Shown here: piece after piece, positions 24,726-33,324 of the stretch
How the letters are laid out: every line of letters begins with the position of its first letter
Numbering within the stretch: position 1 is the first letter of the stretch
Translations under genes and position numbers: made by a program
Origin: CAZRZN01 sp964604565
GTDB lineage: Bacteria > Pseudomonadota > Alphaproteobacteria > Rhodobacterales > Rhodobacteraceae
NCBI GenBank assembly: GCA_964604565.1
Contig: CAZRZN010000011.1
Location: 1 to 39,407, forward strand
DNA length: 39,407 nt
Direction: 5' to 3'
Notes under the pieces: model-generated
Databases searched by the model: none
Told to the model about the DNA's origin: nothing
What the model saw: only the letters and a program-made list of their open reading frames with translations

Positions 24726-25065
24726 TGTGCGGGTCGTCTTTTACTTTCAGGGTGTGTCGGGATGAGTGTTGTCGCGCGGCGGACCGATGTAAAGCCAAGC
24801 CTGCCATCAAATCAGCAGGATTTTTCCGACGCGGCGCGTCCGGGACAGTTCACCTTGCCGATTAGCCCTTTCCGCCCCCGGATGATAGGAAAATCTTGTG
24901 AGCGCGTGGGCGGCCATTGCCCGGCGGGGCGCGGCAAATCATCCCCGAAGGCATCGAAATCGCGGGTTTCACGCCCGACGACGTGGTGTCGTGATTGACC
25001 CTTGCGGCACGCCCGCGCTACTCAGTCGCGACCTTTAAATTCACTGCCTTTGGGAAGGATCCGGA
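24726..25065. other. 340-bp divergent intergenic region (greA / ETF-QO promoters)
   Basis: No coding frame is convincing. Near the right end, TTGACC (24995-25000), 17 bp, then CTACTC (25018-25023) is a plausible sigma-70-type promoter for the ETF-QO gene, with the -10 box matching only partly. A clear AAGGA ribosome site precedes the ETF-QO ATG. The greA promoter must lie in the left half; I cannot pick boxes with confidence. No riboswitch or hairpin with a T-run is seen. Confidence 0.4.
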
Positions 25066-26718
25066 ATGTCCGACGTTCAGCGCGAATCCATGGAATATGA
25101 CGTGGTCATCGTGGGTGGTGGGCCCGCCGGCCTGTCGGCTGCGATCCGTCTCAAACAACTTGACGACAGTCTGGAGATTGTCCTGCTGGAAAAGGGATCC
25201 GAGATCGGCGCGCATATCCTGTCAGGCGCGGTGCTCGACCCCAGTGGTCTGGATGCGTTGATCCCAGACTGGAAGGCAAAGGGCGCCCCGCTCGACACCC
25301 CGGTGACCGAGGACAATTTTTACCTGCTGGGCGAAGCGGGCCAGATGCGCATTCCCAACTTTCCGATGCCGCCGCTGATGAGCAACCATGGCAACTACAT
25401 CGTGTCGATGGGCAATGTCTGCCGCTGGATGGCCGAACAGGCCGAGGCGCTGGGCGTAGAGATTTTTCCGGGCATGAGCTGTTCAGAGGTGATCTACGGC
25501 GAAAACGGCGAAGTGCGCGGCGTCGTGGCGGGCGAATTCGGCAAGAACTCCGACGGCACGCCGGGTCCGGGATATGAGCCGGGCATGGAATTGCTGGGCA
25601 AATATGTCTTTCTCGGCGAAGGCGTTCGCGGATCCTTGTCCAAGGAAGTCATCGCCAGATACAACCTTGCCAAGGACAGCGATCCGCAGAAATACGGCCT
25701 TGGCATGAAGGAGATCTGGGAGATCGACCCGGCCAAGCACAAGGAAGGGTCCGTCACGCATACGATGGGCTGGCCCCTTGGATCGAACGCCGGAGGCGGG
25801 TCGTTCATCTATCATCTTGCGAACAATCAGGTCTACGTCGGCTTTGTCGTGCATCTGAATTACGAAAACCCGCATCTCCATCCCTACATGGAATTCCAGC
25901 GATTCAAGCACCACAAGATGGTGGCCGAGTTGCTGGAGGGCGGCAAGCGCGTGGCTTATGGCGCCCGGGCGATTTCCGAGGGCGGCTGGCAGTCGATGCC
26001 GCGCATGGTGGCGCCGGGCGTGGCGTTGCTGGGCTGTTCCGTCGGCATGGTGAACGTGCCCCGCATCAAGGGGAACCATAACGCGATGCTGTCAGGCAAG
26101 GCCGCCGCGGAGGCCGCCCATGAGGCGATCCGCGCAGGCCGCTCGGGCGACGCACTGAACGCTTATGAGGCCGAGGTGCGTCAGGGCGCCATCGGCAAGG
26201 ATCTTTTCAGGGTGCGCAATGTCAAACCGATCTGGTCGAAATACGGTCTTGCCGCCAGCCTGACGCTGGGTGGTCTGGACATGTGGACGAACAACCTGTT
26301 CGGCATGTCGCTTTTCGGGACGTTCGCGCATGACAAGACGGATGCGGAGGCGACAGGCAGCGTTCAGCGGTTTGAACGCATCGACTATCCCAAACCCGAT
26401 GGCAAGCTCAGCTTTGACCGGCTGACCAATGTCGCCTTCAGCTTTACCAATCACGAAGAAAGCCAGCCCGCCCATCTCAAGCTGAAGGATCCGCATATCC
26501 CCACCTCGATCAACCTTCCGAAATACGACGAACCGGCGCAGCGATACTGTCCGGCAGGGGTCTATGAAGTGGTCAGGGAAGAAGGCAAGGGCGCGCGGTT
26601 TGTCATCAATTTCCAGAACTGCGTGCATTGCAAGACCTGCGACATCAAGGATCCGTCGCAGAACATTAACTGGACGGTCCCGCAGGGCGGAGACGGACCG
26701 AATTACCCCAACATGTAG
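25066..26718 (+). CDS. Electron transfer flavoprotein-ubiquinone oxidoreductase
   Basis: Membrane-associated flavoprotein (550 residues) that takes electrons from reduced ETF, fed by acyl-CoA and other dehydrogenases, and passes them to ubiquinone. N-terminal FAD motif YDVVIVGGGPAGLSAAIRL (10-28), then LLEKGSEIGAHILSGAVLDP. The ubiquinone-side region includes GWPLGSNAGGGSFIYHL and GCSVGMVNVPRIKGNHNAMLSG. The C-terminus carries the 4Fe-4S ligands CPAGVYEVV and NCVHCKTCDIKDPSQNI, ending GGDGPNYPNM, all diagnostic. ATG 25066 has an AAGGA site. Functionally linked with the acyl-CoA dehydrogenase at 13933, though not in its operon. Confidence 0.97.
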   Translation: MSDVQRESMEYDVVIVGGGPAGLSAAIRLKQLDDSLEIVLLEKGSEIGAHILSGAVLDPSGLDALIPDWKAKGAPLDTPVTEDNFYLLGEAGQMRIPNFPMPPLMSNHGNYIVSMGNVCRWMAEQAEALGVEIFPGMSCSEVIYGENGEVRGVVAGEFGKNSDGTPGPGYEPGMELLGKYVFLGEGVRGSLSKEVIARYNLAKDSDPQKYGLGMKEIWEIDPAKHKEGSVTHTMGWPLGSNAGGGSFIYHLANNQVYVGFVVHLNYENPHLHPYMEFQRFKHHKMVAELLEGGKRVAYGARAISEGGWQSMPRMVAPGVALLGCSVGMVNVPRIKGNHNAMLSGKAAAEAAHEAIRAGRSGDALNAYEAEVRQGAIGKDLFRVRNVKPIWSKYGLAASLTLGGLDMWTNNLFGMSLFGTFAHDKTDAEATGSVQRFERIDYPKPDGKLSFDRLTNVAFSFTNHEESQPAHLKLKDPHIPTSINLPKYDEPAQRYCPAGVYEVVREEGKGARFVINFQNCVHCKTCDIKDPSQNINWTVPQGGDGPNYPNM

Positions 26719-26728
26719 GCAATTCTCG

Positions 26729-26756
26729 CCGGCGCGCCGTCACAAAGGCGCGCCGG
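26729..26756 (+). terminator. Perfect 10-bp hairpin after the ETF-QO gene
   Basis: CCGGCGCGCC (26729-26738) and GGCGCGCCGG (26747-26756) are exact reverse complements with an 8-nt loop, starting 10 nt after the stop codon. No T-run follows, so this is either a weak or Rho-assisted terminator or a 3'-end stabiliser. Confidence 0.55.
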
Positions 26757-26894
26757 ATGCCCGTGCCTTTGGCGACCTCGCGTGGTCGTGATCGAACCGG
26801 TGGCACCTGCGCCCTTCGCCAAACCGGAGCCGATTGCCTTGTGCTGCCAATCGCCCTACGCTCTGTTCAACCGGCCATTGAGGAGACCGTCATC

Positions 26895-28619
26895 TTGACA
26901 GCATGGACACAAACCATCCGCGCGGGCCTGCTTGCGGCGACGCTTTTGGTGCCCGCGATGGCATCCGCGAACGGCTTTGCAGGGGATTATCTTGCCGCGC
27001 GTCAGGCCAGCTTTCTGGGCGATTTCAAGGCTGCCGCGTATTACTGCGGTCGGGCGCTGGCCAATGATCCGGGGCGGCCAGAGCTGCTGGAGCGTGCGGT
27101 GCTTGCCAATATCTCATTGGGCGAGGTGGATCGCGCGTCGACCTATGCCGACACTTTGACGGAGGCAGGCCTGACCAGCGAAATCGCGCAAATGGCCACG
27201 CTTGCCCGCGATGCCCGCGGCGAGTCCTACGGCGCGGTCGTGACCGCCGTTGACGACAGGCGCGGCATCGGTCCGCTGGCTGATGGGCTGATCAAGGCAT
27301 GGGCCTTGCTGGGTCAGGGCGACATGAGCGCCGCCCTCGTGGCGTTTGACGATGTCGCGCAGGTGCAGGGCCTTGGACCCTTTGCCGCCTATCACAAGGC
27401 CATGGCGCTGGCCTCTGTCGGTGATTACGAAAGCGCGGCAGAGATATTTGGCAGCCGCGATGCGGCAGGCATGTCCTCCACCCGTCGCGGGGTCATGGCC
27501 CATGCCGAAATCCTCAGCCAGTTGGACCAGAACGCCGAAGCCGTCGAGTTGATCAGCCTCGCATTCGGCAGTGATCTGGACCCCGGTCTTGAACAGTTGC
27601 GCACGCGGCTGGACGCGGGTGAGACGGTGAACTTCGACCATGTCCGTTCGCCCCGCGATGGCATCGCGGAGGTCTTTTACTCGCTGGCCGGCGCGCTTTC
27701 GAATGAAAACAGCGGGGATCTGACGCTGCTCTATTCCCGCGTGGCGGAATATCTGCGGCCGGACCATGTGGATGCCATCCTCCTGTCGGCGGAGGTGCTG
27801 AACGAGATCGGGCAGCATGATCTGGCCGTGGAAACCTATGCCCGGGTGCCGGTGGAAGATCCGGCATATCACGCCGCCGAAATGGGGCGTGCCGCATCGT
27901 TGCGCGCCGAAGATCGGTCCGATGAGGCCATCGGCGTCCTGGAAAGATTGGCGGAAACCCACGGCACCCTGCCAGTGGTTCAGATGACGCTGGGCGATTA
28001 TCTGCGCGCTGAAGAACGCTATGCCGAGGCTGTGGATGCCTATACGACGGCCGTTTCCCTGTATTCAGAGACGACCGAGCGGCAGTGGTTCCTGTTCTAT
28101 GCGCGCGCGATCGCCTATGAACGGCAGGATATGTGGAGCGAGGCCGAAGCCGATTTCCGCAAGGCGCTGGAGTTGAATCCAGAGCAGCCCCAGGTGTTGA
28201 ACTACCTCGGATATTCGCTGGTTGAAAAGCAGATCAAGCTCGACGAGGCGCTCAGCATGATTGAACGGGCCGTCGCTGCGCGTCCCGATTCCGGCTATAT
28301 CGTCGACAGTCTCGGCTGGGTTCTCTACCGGCTTGGCCGCTATGAAGAGGCCGTTCCGCATATGGAACGTGCCGCGGAACTGATGCCAATCGATCCGATC
28401 GTCAATGATCATCTTGGCGATGTCTATTGGGCCGTGGGCCGCGAACGTGAAGCCGAATTCATGTGGAAACGCGCGCTGTCCTTCGTCGACTGGGAAGACG
28501 CCGCCGAAGAGGCCGATCCGGAGCGCATCAGGCGCAAGCTTGAGGTCGGGCTGGATCAGGTCCTTGCCGAAGAAGGGGCGCCCCCCTTGCAGGTTGCCGA
28601 CGACAGTGCCGGCGATTGA
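26895..28619 (+). CDS. Secreted tetratricopeptide-repeat protein
   Basis: 574-residue TPR protein. The start is taken as TTG 26895, which has AGGAG 9 nt upstream and leads straight into a signal peptide (TAWTQTIRAGLLAATLLVPA, cleavage near ASA/NGF). The nearby ATG at 26903 is out of frame, and the frame further upstream runs through the hairpin behind the ETF-QO gene. The mature protein is helical throughout, with clear TPR units such as DYLAARQASFLGDFKAAAYY, AEADFRKALELNPEQPQVLN, YIVDSLGWVLYRLGRYEEAV and PIVNDHLGDVYWAVGREREA (about 440-535). Such proteins serve as periplasmic scaffolds; no partner can be named. Its end overlaps ispE by 14 nt, so the two are co-transcribed. Confidence 0.92.
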   Translation: MTAWTQTIRAGLLAATLLVPAMASANGFAGDYLAARQASFLGDFKAAAYYCGRALANDPGRPELLERAVLANISLGEVDRASTYADTLTEAGLTSEIAQMATLARDARGESYGAVVTAVDDRRGIGPLADGLIKAWALLGQGDMSAALVAFDDVAQVQGLGPFAAYHKAMALASVGDYESAAEIFGSRDAAGMSSTRRGVMAHAEILSQLDQNAEAVELISLAFGSDLDPGLEQLRTRLDAGETVNFDHVRSPRDGIAEVFYSLAGALSNENSGDLTLLYSRVAEYLRPDHVDAILLSAEVLNEIGQHDLAVETYARVPVEDPAYHAAEMGRAASLRAEDRSDEAIGVLERLAETHGTLPVVQMTLGDYLRAEERYAEAVDAYTTAVSLYSETTERQWFLFYARAIAYERQDMWSEAEADFRKALELNPEQPQVLNYLGYSLVEKQIKLDEALSMIERAVAARPDSGYIVDSLGWVLYRLGRYEEAVPHMERAAELMPIDPIVNDHLGDVYWAVGREREAEFMWKRALSFVDWEDAAEEADPERIRRKLEVGLDQVLAEEGAPPLQVADDSAGD

Positions 28620-29427
28620 GGTCTTTGCCCCGGCCAAGATAAACCTCAGTCTGCATGTCACGGGACAGCGTGACGACGGGTATCATTTGCTCGATTCTCT
28701 TGTCATGTTTGCCGATGTCGGAGATCGGATCACGGTTGCGCCTGCGGAACAGACCTCGCTGCGGGTGACCGGACCGATGGCGGAGGACGTGCCGGATGAT
28801 CGGCGAAACCTGTGCTGGAAGGCGGCAGACGCCTTTGGCAAGCCCGTCGCGATAAGCTTGGAGAAACATCTGCCAGCCGCGGCGGGAATTGGCGGTGGGT
28901 CATCCGATGCGGCGGCTGTGCTGACGGGGATGGAATGCCTTTTCGCGCGCTCCTCCCCGGTCGATCTTCTGATGCTGGGGGCGGACGTGCCGGTTTGCAG
29001 GGTCGGCCATGCTGTGCGGATGACAGGAATCGGTGAAATACTTCATTCGATGTCCATGCCGCCTTTGCAGGCTGTCCTGGTCAATCCCGGCGTGTCCGTA
29101 TCCACGCCAGAGGTCTTTCGTCGATTACCGGACAAGAACAACGCCGCGATGACACCATGTCCCGTAAGTGGCGGACCCGAGGCCGTCCTTCGTTGGTTGG
29201 CAGGACAACGCAACGATCTGGAACCTCCCGCTAGGGCCATCCAGCCGGTCATCGGTGCGGTGCTGGACGCCCTCTGGGATTTGCAAGGCACCCGGATCGC
29301 GCGCATGTCCGGGTCCGGTGCGACCTGCTTCGCCGTCTTCGACGGCGAGGATTCCGCCCATGCCGCGGCCAAGGCGCTGCAATCCGCGCATCCCGATTGG
29401 TGGGTAAGGGCCTGCGGGTTGCACTGA
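28606..29427 (+). CDS. ispE: 4-diphosphocytidyl-2-C-methyl-D-erythritol kinase
   Basis: GHMP kinase of the MEP isoprenoid pathway; phosphorylates the 2-hydroxyl of CDP-ME. 273 residues from GTG 28606, which lies inside the end of the TPR gene; the conserved FAPAKINLSLHV motif starts at residue 7, leaving no room for a later start. Further motifs: GYHLLDSLVMFADV, the ATP loop PAAAGIGGGSSDAAAVL (90-106), LGADVPVC with the catalytic Asp, and MSGSGATCFAVF. Lys11 and the Asp of GADVP match the E. coli active-site pair. The product leads to the C5 units used by the polyprenyl synthase encoded convergently at 29674. Confidence 0.95.
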   Translation: MPAIEVFAPAKINLSLHVTGQRDDGYHLLDSLVMFADVGDRITVAPAEQTSLRVTGPMAEDVPDDRRNLCWKAADAFGKPVAISLEKHLPAAAGIGGGSSDAAAVLTGMECLFARSSPVDLLMLGADVPVCRVGHAVRMTGIGEILHSMSMPPLQAVLVNPGVSVSTPEVFRRLPDKNNAAMTPCPVSGGPEAVLRWLAGQRNDLEPPARAIQPVIGAVLDALWDLQGTRIARMSGSGATCFAVFDGEDSAHAAAKALQSAHPDWWVRACGLH

Positions 29428-29673
29428 CTCTTGGAGGCAGGGTCCGGCAACGAAAAATGGTGCTGAGGGCTTACCGGTCTGGATGCCGGTCGCGCGTCAG
29501 TGAATGTCGGCGCCTCTCGCTCACAGTGGAAGGCAGCCGCCCCTGCTTGGAATCGTGCCGTATTCATCCGTCTGTGTGCTGGCCGGATTCGGCAAAAGGC
29601 GAAGGTCTGTGCGGACCCATGTGTCATGCAAGCTGCCCCCATTCACTGGCCTGAGGCAGCGGCCTTGAGTGGC

Positions 29674-30657
29674 TCAGTTGACCCGGGCCACAACGTAGTC
29701 ATTCAAATCGATCAAAAGGTCCCGTATCTCGGATGGCGGAAGAACCTCCATGGCCGCGCGGGCACGCGCCGTCCAGGCCAGGGCCTCTTTTCGCGTCGCC
29801 TCCAGCGCGCCGTGCTTGTTCAGCAGATGTATGGCGTGTTCAAGATCGCCTTCTTCCTGTTTGCCCTTTTCAATCACCCGCTTCCAGAAGGCGCGCTCAG
29901 TTTTGTCCGCAGCGGCATGGGCCTTGATCAGCGGGAGGGTCAGCTTGCGCTCCCGGAAGTCATCGCCAATATTTTTTCCCGTCGCGTCGGACCCCCAGTA
30001 ATCCAGCAGATCGTCAACGATCTGAAAGGCGATTCCAAGCGCATCGCCGTAATCAAAAAGCGCCTGCACCTCCGCGTCGGACCGCCCCGCGATGACGCCG
30101 CCGACCTCTGTCGCTGCAGAAAACAGCGCCGCTGTCTTGCCGCGCACGACCTGAAGATAGATCGCTTCGCTGGTCGAAAGATCCTGCGCGGCAGTGAGTT
30201 GCAGAACCTCGCCCTCGGCAATGGTTGCCGCCGCGTTCGAAAGGATCCGCAAGACTTGCAGGTTGCCGGTTTCGGTCATCAACTGGAAAGAGCGGGCAAA
30301 CAGGTAGTCGCCGACCAGAACGCTTGATTTGTTGTCCCACAGCAGGTTCGCGGTGGGTCGTCCGCGCCGCTTGCTGCTTTCGTCCACCACGTCGTCATGC
30401 AGCAGGGTCGCGGTGTGAATGAATTCCACCGTTGCCGCCAGATGGATATGGTAGGGGCCGGGGTAGCCACACATCCGCGCCGCCGCCAGCGTCAGCAGCG
30501 GGCGCAATCTCTTGCCCCCCGCTTCGACAAGATGCGCGGTCACTTCGGGGATCCGTGGCGCGTGTTCCGAGGCCATACGCTCGCGGATCAGGATATTGAC
30601 CTCTGCAAGGTCATCGGCCAGCAACGCGGCGAGGCGTTCATGCGGCTTTGCGCTCAT
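29674..30657 (-). CDS. All-trans polyprenyl diphosphate synthase (ubiquinone side chain, probably decaprenyl)
   Basis: Elongates farnesyl diphosphate to the long chain of ubiquinone. 327 residues from ATG 30657; TTG codons just upstream are possible alternatives, and the frame extends far upstream but overlaps the divergent DUF2007 gene. First aspartate-rich motif LLHDDVVDESSKRRGRP, then SVLVGDYLFARSFQLM, GEVLQL, the second motif FQIVDDLLDYWG, and GKNIGDDFRERKLTLPLI. All catalytic residues are present. The sequence type fits IspB/DdsA. Octa- versus decaprenyl length cannot be read with certainty; ubiquinone-10 is usual in alphaproteobacteria. Convergent with ispE across 246 bp in which I see no gene. 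Confidence 0.94.
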   Translation of the reverse strand: MSAKPHERLAALLADDLAEVNILIRERMASEHAPRIPEVTAHLVEAGGKRLRPLLTLAAARMCGYPGPYHIHLAATVEFIHTATLLHDDVVDESSKRRGRPTANLLWDNKSSVLVGDYLFARSFQLMTETGNLQVLRILSNAAATIAEGEVLQLTAAQDLSTSEAIYLQVVRGKTAALFSAATEVGGVIAGRSDAEVQALFDYGDALGIAFQIVDDLLDYWGSDATGKNIGDDFRERKLTLPLIKAHAAADKTERAFWKRVIEKGKQEEGDLEHAIHLLNKHGALEATRKEALAWTARARAAMEVLPPSEIRDLLIDLNDYVVARVN

Positions 30658-30726
30658 ATCGTCCAAACTGATCAAACTCCCGTGCAAGGCTCGACAAACC
30701 GGCCGCCTTGTCTTTACATCCCTCTC

Positions 30727-30942
30727 ATGGAAGAGCTCTTGCGCACAAACGATATAACGCTGATCCCGCTGGTCCGCACCCTTCTGAACGGGGAGGGTAT
30801 AGAGAGCTTTGAATTGGACGTAAACATGAGCGTCCTTGAAGGTTCCATAGGTATTCTGCCGCGGCGTCTGATGGTTCGCACAACAGAGGCGGATCGCGCC
30901 CGTCGCATATTGCGCGAGGCCGGTGTGCAGTTTGAGGGCTGA
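30727..30942 (+). CDS. DUF2007 domain protein (putative signal-transducing protein family)
   Basis: 71-residue soluble protein, MEELLRTNDITLIPLVRTLL onward, with the DUF2007 pattern: an opening strand, a helix with an L-x-x-x-G-I core (LLNGEGIESFELD), then ILPRRLMVRTTEADRARRIL at the C-terminal half. The family's GlnB-like fold has no agreed function. No strong ribosome site is visible before the ATG. The following methyltransferase gene overlaps it by 20 nt, and the polyprenyl synthase diverges from it across 69 bp. Confidence 0.88.
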   Translation: MEELLRTNDITLIPLVRTLLNGEGIESFELDVNMSVLEGSIGILPRRLMVRTTEADRARRILREAGVQFEG

Positions 30943-31714
30943 GCCGTTTGCCCCGGATGCGCTGACCGAAGACGCCATGCTGGGCGGTCGTCTGAAACTG
31001 CTGCAACCGAAATCAGGATATCGCGCGGGGACCGATCCGGTGGTTCTGGCTGCCTCTGTCGCGGCAAGACCGGGGCAAAGCGTGCTTGAGCTGGGGTGTG
31101 GCGGCGGACCGGGTCTGTGCTGCCTTGGCGTTCGGGTGCCGGGGCTGGATCTGTCGGGGCTGGAGTTGCAGCCGGGTTATGCCGACCTTGCCCGCCAGAA
31201 CCTTGCGCGCAACGGGTTGCAGGGGGCGATATGGAGCGGTGATCTTTTGGATCCGCCGCCCGCGATGAAAGAGCGCAGCTTTGACCATGTTTTCGCCAAT
31301 CCGCCCTATTTCGAGACCGGCAGCCGCATCGGTGCCGAGGCGGCAGACCGCGAACTGGCACTTGCCGGGTCTACGCCGCTGGCCGATTGGGTGATTTGCG
31401 CCGCGCGGCGCCTGAAACCGCGCGGCTATGCTACCTTCATCCAGCGTGCCGAACGACTGCCCGATCTTGTCGCGGCCATGCAAAGGTGCCTTGGTGCACT
31501 GGAGCTTTTGCCGCTGCTGCCCCGTGTCGGTCGTGCGCCACGCCTGATTCTGGTCAGGGGGCGCAAGGAGGGCCGTGCGCCATTCCGGTTTCACGCCGGT
31601 GTTGTGATTCACGAGGGCGCGCAACATATCGAGCCAGGCAATCGCTATACCGCGCAATTCGAGGCGATCATGACGCAGGGCGCTGGGTTGGAATTTCCGG
31701 CGACTCTCCGCTGA
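30923..31714 (+). CDS. SAM-dependent N6-adenine methyltransferase, TrmN6-like
   Basis: 263 residues from GTG 30923, inside the end of the DUF2007 gene with GAGG nearby. The conserved family opening (LTEDAMLGGRLKLLQPKSGY and RAGTDPVVLAA) lies soon after, supporting this start. SAM-binding VLELGCGGGPGLCCLG, then the N6-adenine catalytic motif NPPYF in HVFANPPYFETGS. The closest known activity is tRNA1(Val) A37 N6-methylation (E. coli YfiC/TrmN6). The window also encodes the Sua5-type t6A enzyme, another tRNA position-37 modifier, but in a separate operon. Target specificity is inferred. Confidence 0.9.
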   Translation: MCSLRAEPFAPDALTEDAMLGGRLKLLQPKSGYRAGTDPVVLAASVAARPGQSVLELGCGGGPGLCCLGVRVPGLDLSGLELQPGYADLARQNLARNGLQGAIWSGDLLDPPPAMKERSFDHVFANPPYFETGSRIGAEAADRELALAGSTPLADWVICAARRLKPRGYATFIQRAERLPDLVAAMQRCLGALELLPLLPRVGRAPRLILVRGRKEGRAPFRFHAGVVIHEGAQHIEPGNRYTAQFEAIMTQGAGLEFPATLR

Positions 31715-31742
31715 GTTGTATCATATTTACATTTTTCCCTAT

Positions 31743-31766
31743 GTCATGCTGCACGCGCAGCGTGAC
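31743..31766 (+). promoter_or_regulatory. Hairpin in the leader of the DUF465 gene
   Basis: GTCATGCTG (31743-31751) pairs with CAGCGTGAC (31758-31766), nine pairs including one G-T, over a 6-nt loop. It follows a T-rich stretch (31720-31740) and precedes the DUF465 start by about 57 nt. No T-run follows, so it is more likely a leader structure or part of an operator than a terminator for the methyltransferase gene. Confidence 0.4.
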
Positions 31767-31822
31767 TTGAGAGGATTTCTGTGGTGCACTATTCGAACCA
31801 CCCGCATCATAAGGAGGATCCA

Positions 31823-31999
31823 ATGAGCTTGAGTTCGCACTTGCAGGAACTGAAGAAGAAGCATTACGCCTTGTCGGAAGCCGTGGAAGAAGCGCAGCGC
31901 GCTCCGGGCGTGGATGACTTGCGCATCGCGGACCTTAAAAAGCGGAAACTGCGGATCAAGGAAGAAATTACAAGGCTGGCGCCGCAAACTGTCGCCTGA
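31823..31999 (+). CDS. DUF465 family small coiled-coil protein
   Basis: 58 residues, MSLSSHLQELKKKHYALSEA onward, with the DUF465/YdcH pattern of two antiparallel helices (KKKHYALSEAVEEAQ and DDLRIADLKKRKLRIKEEIT). The family is common, short and functionally unassigned. ATG 31823 has an almost perfect AAGGAGG site; an in-frame start 42 nt upstream is unlikely. The stop codon TGA (31997-31999) is formed by the first three bases of a 108-bp inverted-repeat element, so the present C-terminus (APQTVA) may have been set by that insertion. Confidence 0.9.
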   Translation: MSLSSHLQELKKKHYALSEAVEEAQRAPGVDDLRIADLKKRKLRIKEEITRLAPQTVA

Positions 32000-32104
32000 C
32001 CCCTCATCTGTCGGACCTGTCCCAGCAGTGCAATGTTCGTAGACAGAACAATAGCGCGGGTTGAGGCAGGTCCATTTGACAGTGCTCGCTGGTCTCAGGG
32101 GTCA
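31997..32104. mobile_element. MITE-like 108-bp inverted-repeat element with 3-bp flanking repeat
   Basis: The ends are exact inverted repeats, TGACCCCT (31997-32004) and AGGGGTCA (32097-32104). Inside, CTGTCGGACCTG (32008-32019) pairs with CAGGTCC (32067-32073) plus GACAG (32078-32082) across a 4-nt bulge. At the centre TGTTC (32034-32038) pairs with GAACA (32046-32050). The element is flanked by GCC on both sides (31994-31996, 32105-32107), as a 3-bp target duplication would give. It has no coding capacity. Ends starting TG and a 3-bp duplication fit an internally deleted IS3-type or similar element, but the family is not identified. As RNA it would fold into one long stem and could end the DUF465 transcript. 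Confidence 0.6.
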
Positions 32105-32451
32105 GCCTCGGCAATTTCGTTCTGGTTGAAACGCGCAGGAGCGCGCTTACAGCCAGCGTATTGCTGTGACGCTATCGTGGAGTAGTGTTGTGACTGCTAG
32201 TCAGGCCGCACAAAGGCCTTTGGGCGATGCAAAGCCATTCTGGCACTGCCGGCAAAGATCCTGGAATATCTGGCATGGGGCAGAGTGACCGCAGCTGCCC
32301 GTCTTTGGTTCCAAAAATCCCGCCTCGTCCGTCCCAAATAAAAACATCCTTGCAGAGTGGCGCTGCAAGGCCCGAGAAGTCCGGTTGTCCGGGTCGGCGG
32401 GTGACGCTCGCGCATGCGCGCATCGCCCCACCCACCGTCCCTTTAGGCGCA
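32105..32451. other. Intergenic region between the MITE-like element and phaB
   Basis: No gene is supported. It holds small palindromes (AAAGGCCTTT near 32215; AGCGT/ACGCT around 32155-32175), the phaB terminator at 32336-32370, and a GCGCATGCGC palindrome near 32411-32420. Frames of 72-116 codons on the minus strand run into the end of phaB in another frame and look random. The stretch 32105-32330 may be remnant DNA next to the mobile element. Confidence 0.5.
32336..32370 (-). terminator. Rho-independent terminator after phaB
   Basis: On the minus strand CCTTGCAG (32370-32363) pairs with CTGCAAGG (32355-32348) over a 7-nt loop, followed after three bases by five T, A and three T. It lies about 80 nt past the phaB stop and is oriented to end that transcript. 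Confidence 0.72.
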
Positions 32452-33174
32452 TTACCCGAAGTATTGCGCGCCGTTGGCTGAAATGGTCGACCCGTTGATG
32501 AAGCCGGCATCATCGGACGCAAGGAAGGTCACGCAGCGCGCGATCTCCTCTGGCTCGCCCAGACGGCCCGCAGGAATTTGCCCGATGATGGCCTCGCGGA
32601 CCTTTTCGGGAACGGCCATGACCATTTCCGTGGCGATATAGCCCGGGCAGATCGCGTTGGCCGTGATGCCGGCCCGGGCACCTTCCTGCGCCAGGCTCTT
32701 GACGATACCCAGATCGCCTGCCTTGGTCGCGGCATAGTTGACCTGAGCGAACTGCCCTTTTTGACCGTTGATGGACGAAATCACGATCACACGGCCGAAT
32801 TTGCGCTCGCGCATGCCTGGCCAGACAGGGTGTATCGTATTGAACACCCCGGTCAGATTGGTGTCGATCACCTCTTTCCATTGATCCGGTGTCATCTTGT
32901 GAAACGGGGCGTCACGGGTGATGCCGGCGTTGGCAACGACGATCTCGATCGGGCCAAGGTCTGCCTCGACCTGGGCGATGCCAGCTTTGGAGGCATCGTA
33001 GTCCGCGACGTTCCACTTGTAGGTCTTGATACCGGTGGCCTCTGTAAAGGCGGCGGCCTTTTCGTCATTCCCGGCATAGGTTGCCGCAACTTCGTAGCCT
33101 TCGGCCTTGAGTGCTTTGGAAATGGCTTCGCCGATGCCCCGGCTTCCGCCGGTGACGAGTGCTACACGTGCCAT
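32452..33174 (-). CDS. phaB: Acetoacetyl-CoA reductase
   Basis: NADPH-dependent short-chain dehydrogenase giving (R)-3-hydroxybutyryl-CoA for polyhydroxybutyrate. 240 residues. Cofactor motif TGGSRGIGEAI (8-18), ANAGITRD, and the catalytic set Ser134, Tyr147 and Lys151 in VISSINGQKGQFAQVNYAATK; the NGQKGQF stretch is characteristic of PhaB rather than FabG. Ends SANGAQYFG. The ATG has a TTGGAGGA ribosome site. It is 170 bp downstream of phaA, with a terminator in between, so it may have its own promoter. PHB synthase is not in the window. Confidence 0.95.
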   Translation of the reverse strand: MARVALVTGGSRGIGEAISKALKAEGYEVAATYAGNDEKAAAFTEATGIKTYKWNVADYDASKAGIAQVEADLGPIEIVVANAGITRDAPFHKMTPDQWKEVIDTNLTGVFNTIHPVWPGMRERKFGRVIVISSINGQKGQFAQVNYAATKAGDLGIVKSLAQEGARAGITANAICPGYIATEMVMAVPEKVREAIIGQIPAGRLGEPEEIARCVTFLASDDAGFINGSTISANGAQYFG

Positions 33175-33292
33175 GGGATGTCCTCCAATTTCGTTATTTT
33201 GTCTTGGTAACTTTGCTACCGGCTAATCGCATCGCGCGCAATAATGGTGCGCAAGATATCATCTTGGTCAGGCGGTGCGCCTACGTCAGTGC

Positions 33293-33324
33293 TTTAAAAG
33301 AAAAGGGGCGCAAAGAGCGCCCCT
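33293..33324 (-). terminator. Rho-independent terminator after phaA
   Basis: On the minus strand AGGGGCGC (33324-33317) pairs with GCGCCCCT (33311-33304) over a 5-nt loop and is followed by TTTCTTTT. It starts about 20 nt past the phaA stop and stands between phaA and phaB, so some or most phaA transcripts should stop here. Confidence 0.78.

Noticed and set aside
29428..29673. Search for a gene or RNA between ispE and the polyprenyl synthase gene
   Set aside because: No tRNA-like cloverleaf, T-run terminator or credible small frame was found; it appears to be plain convergent intergenic DNA.
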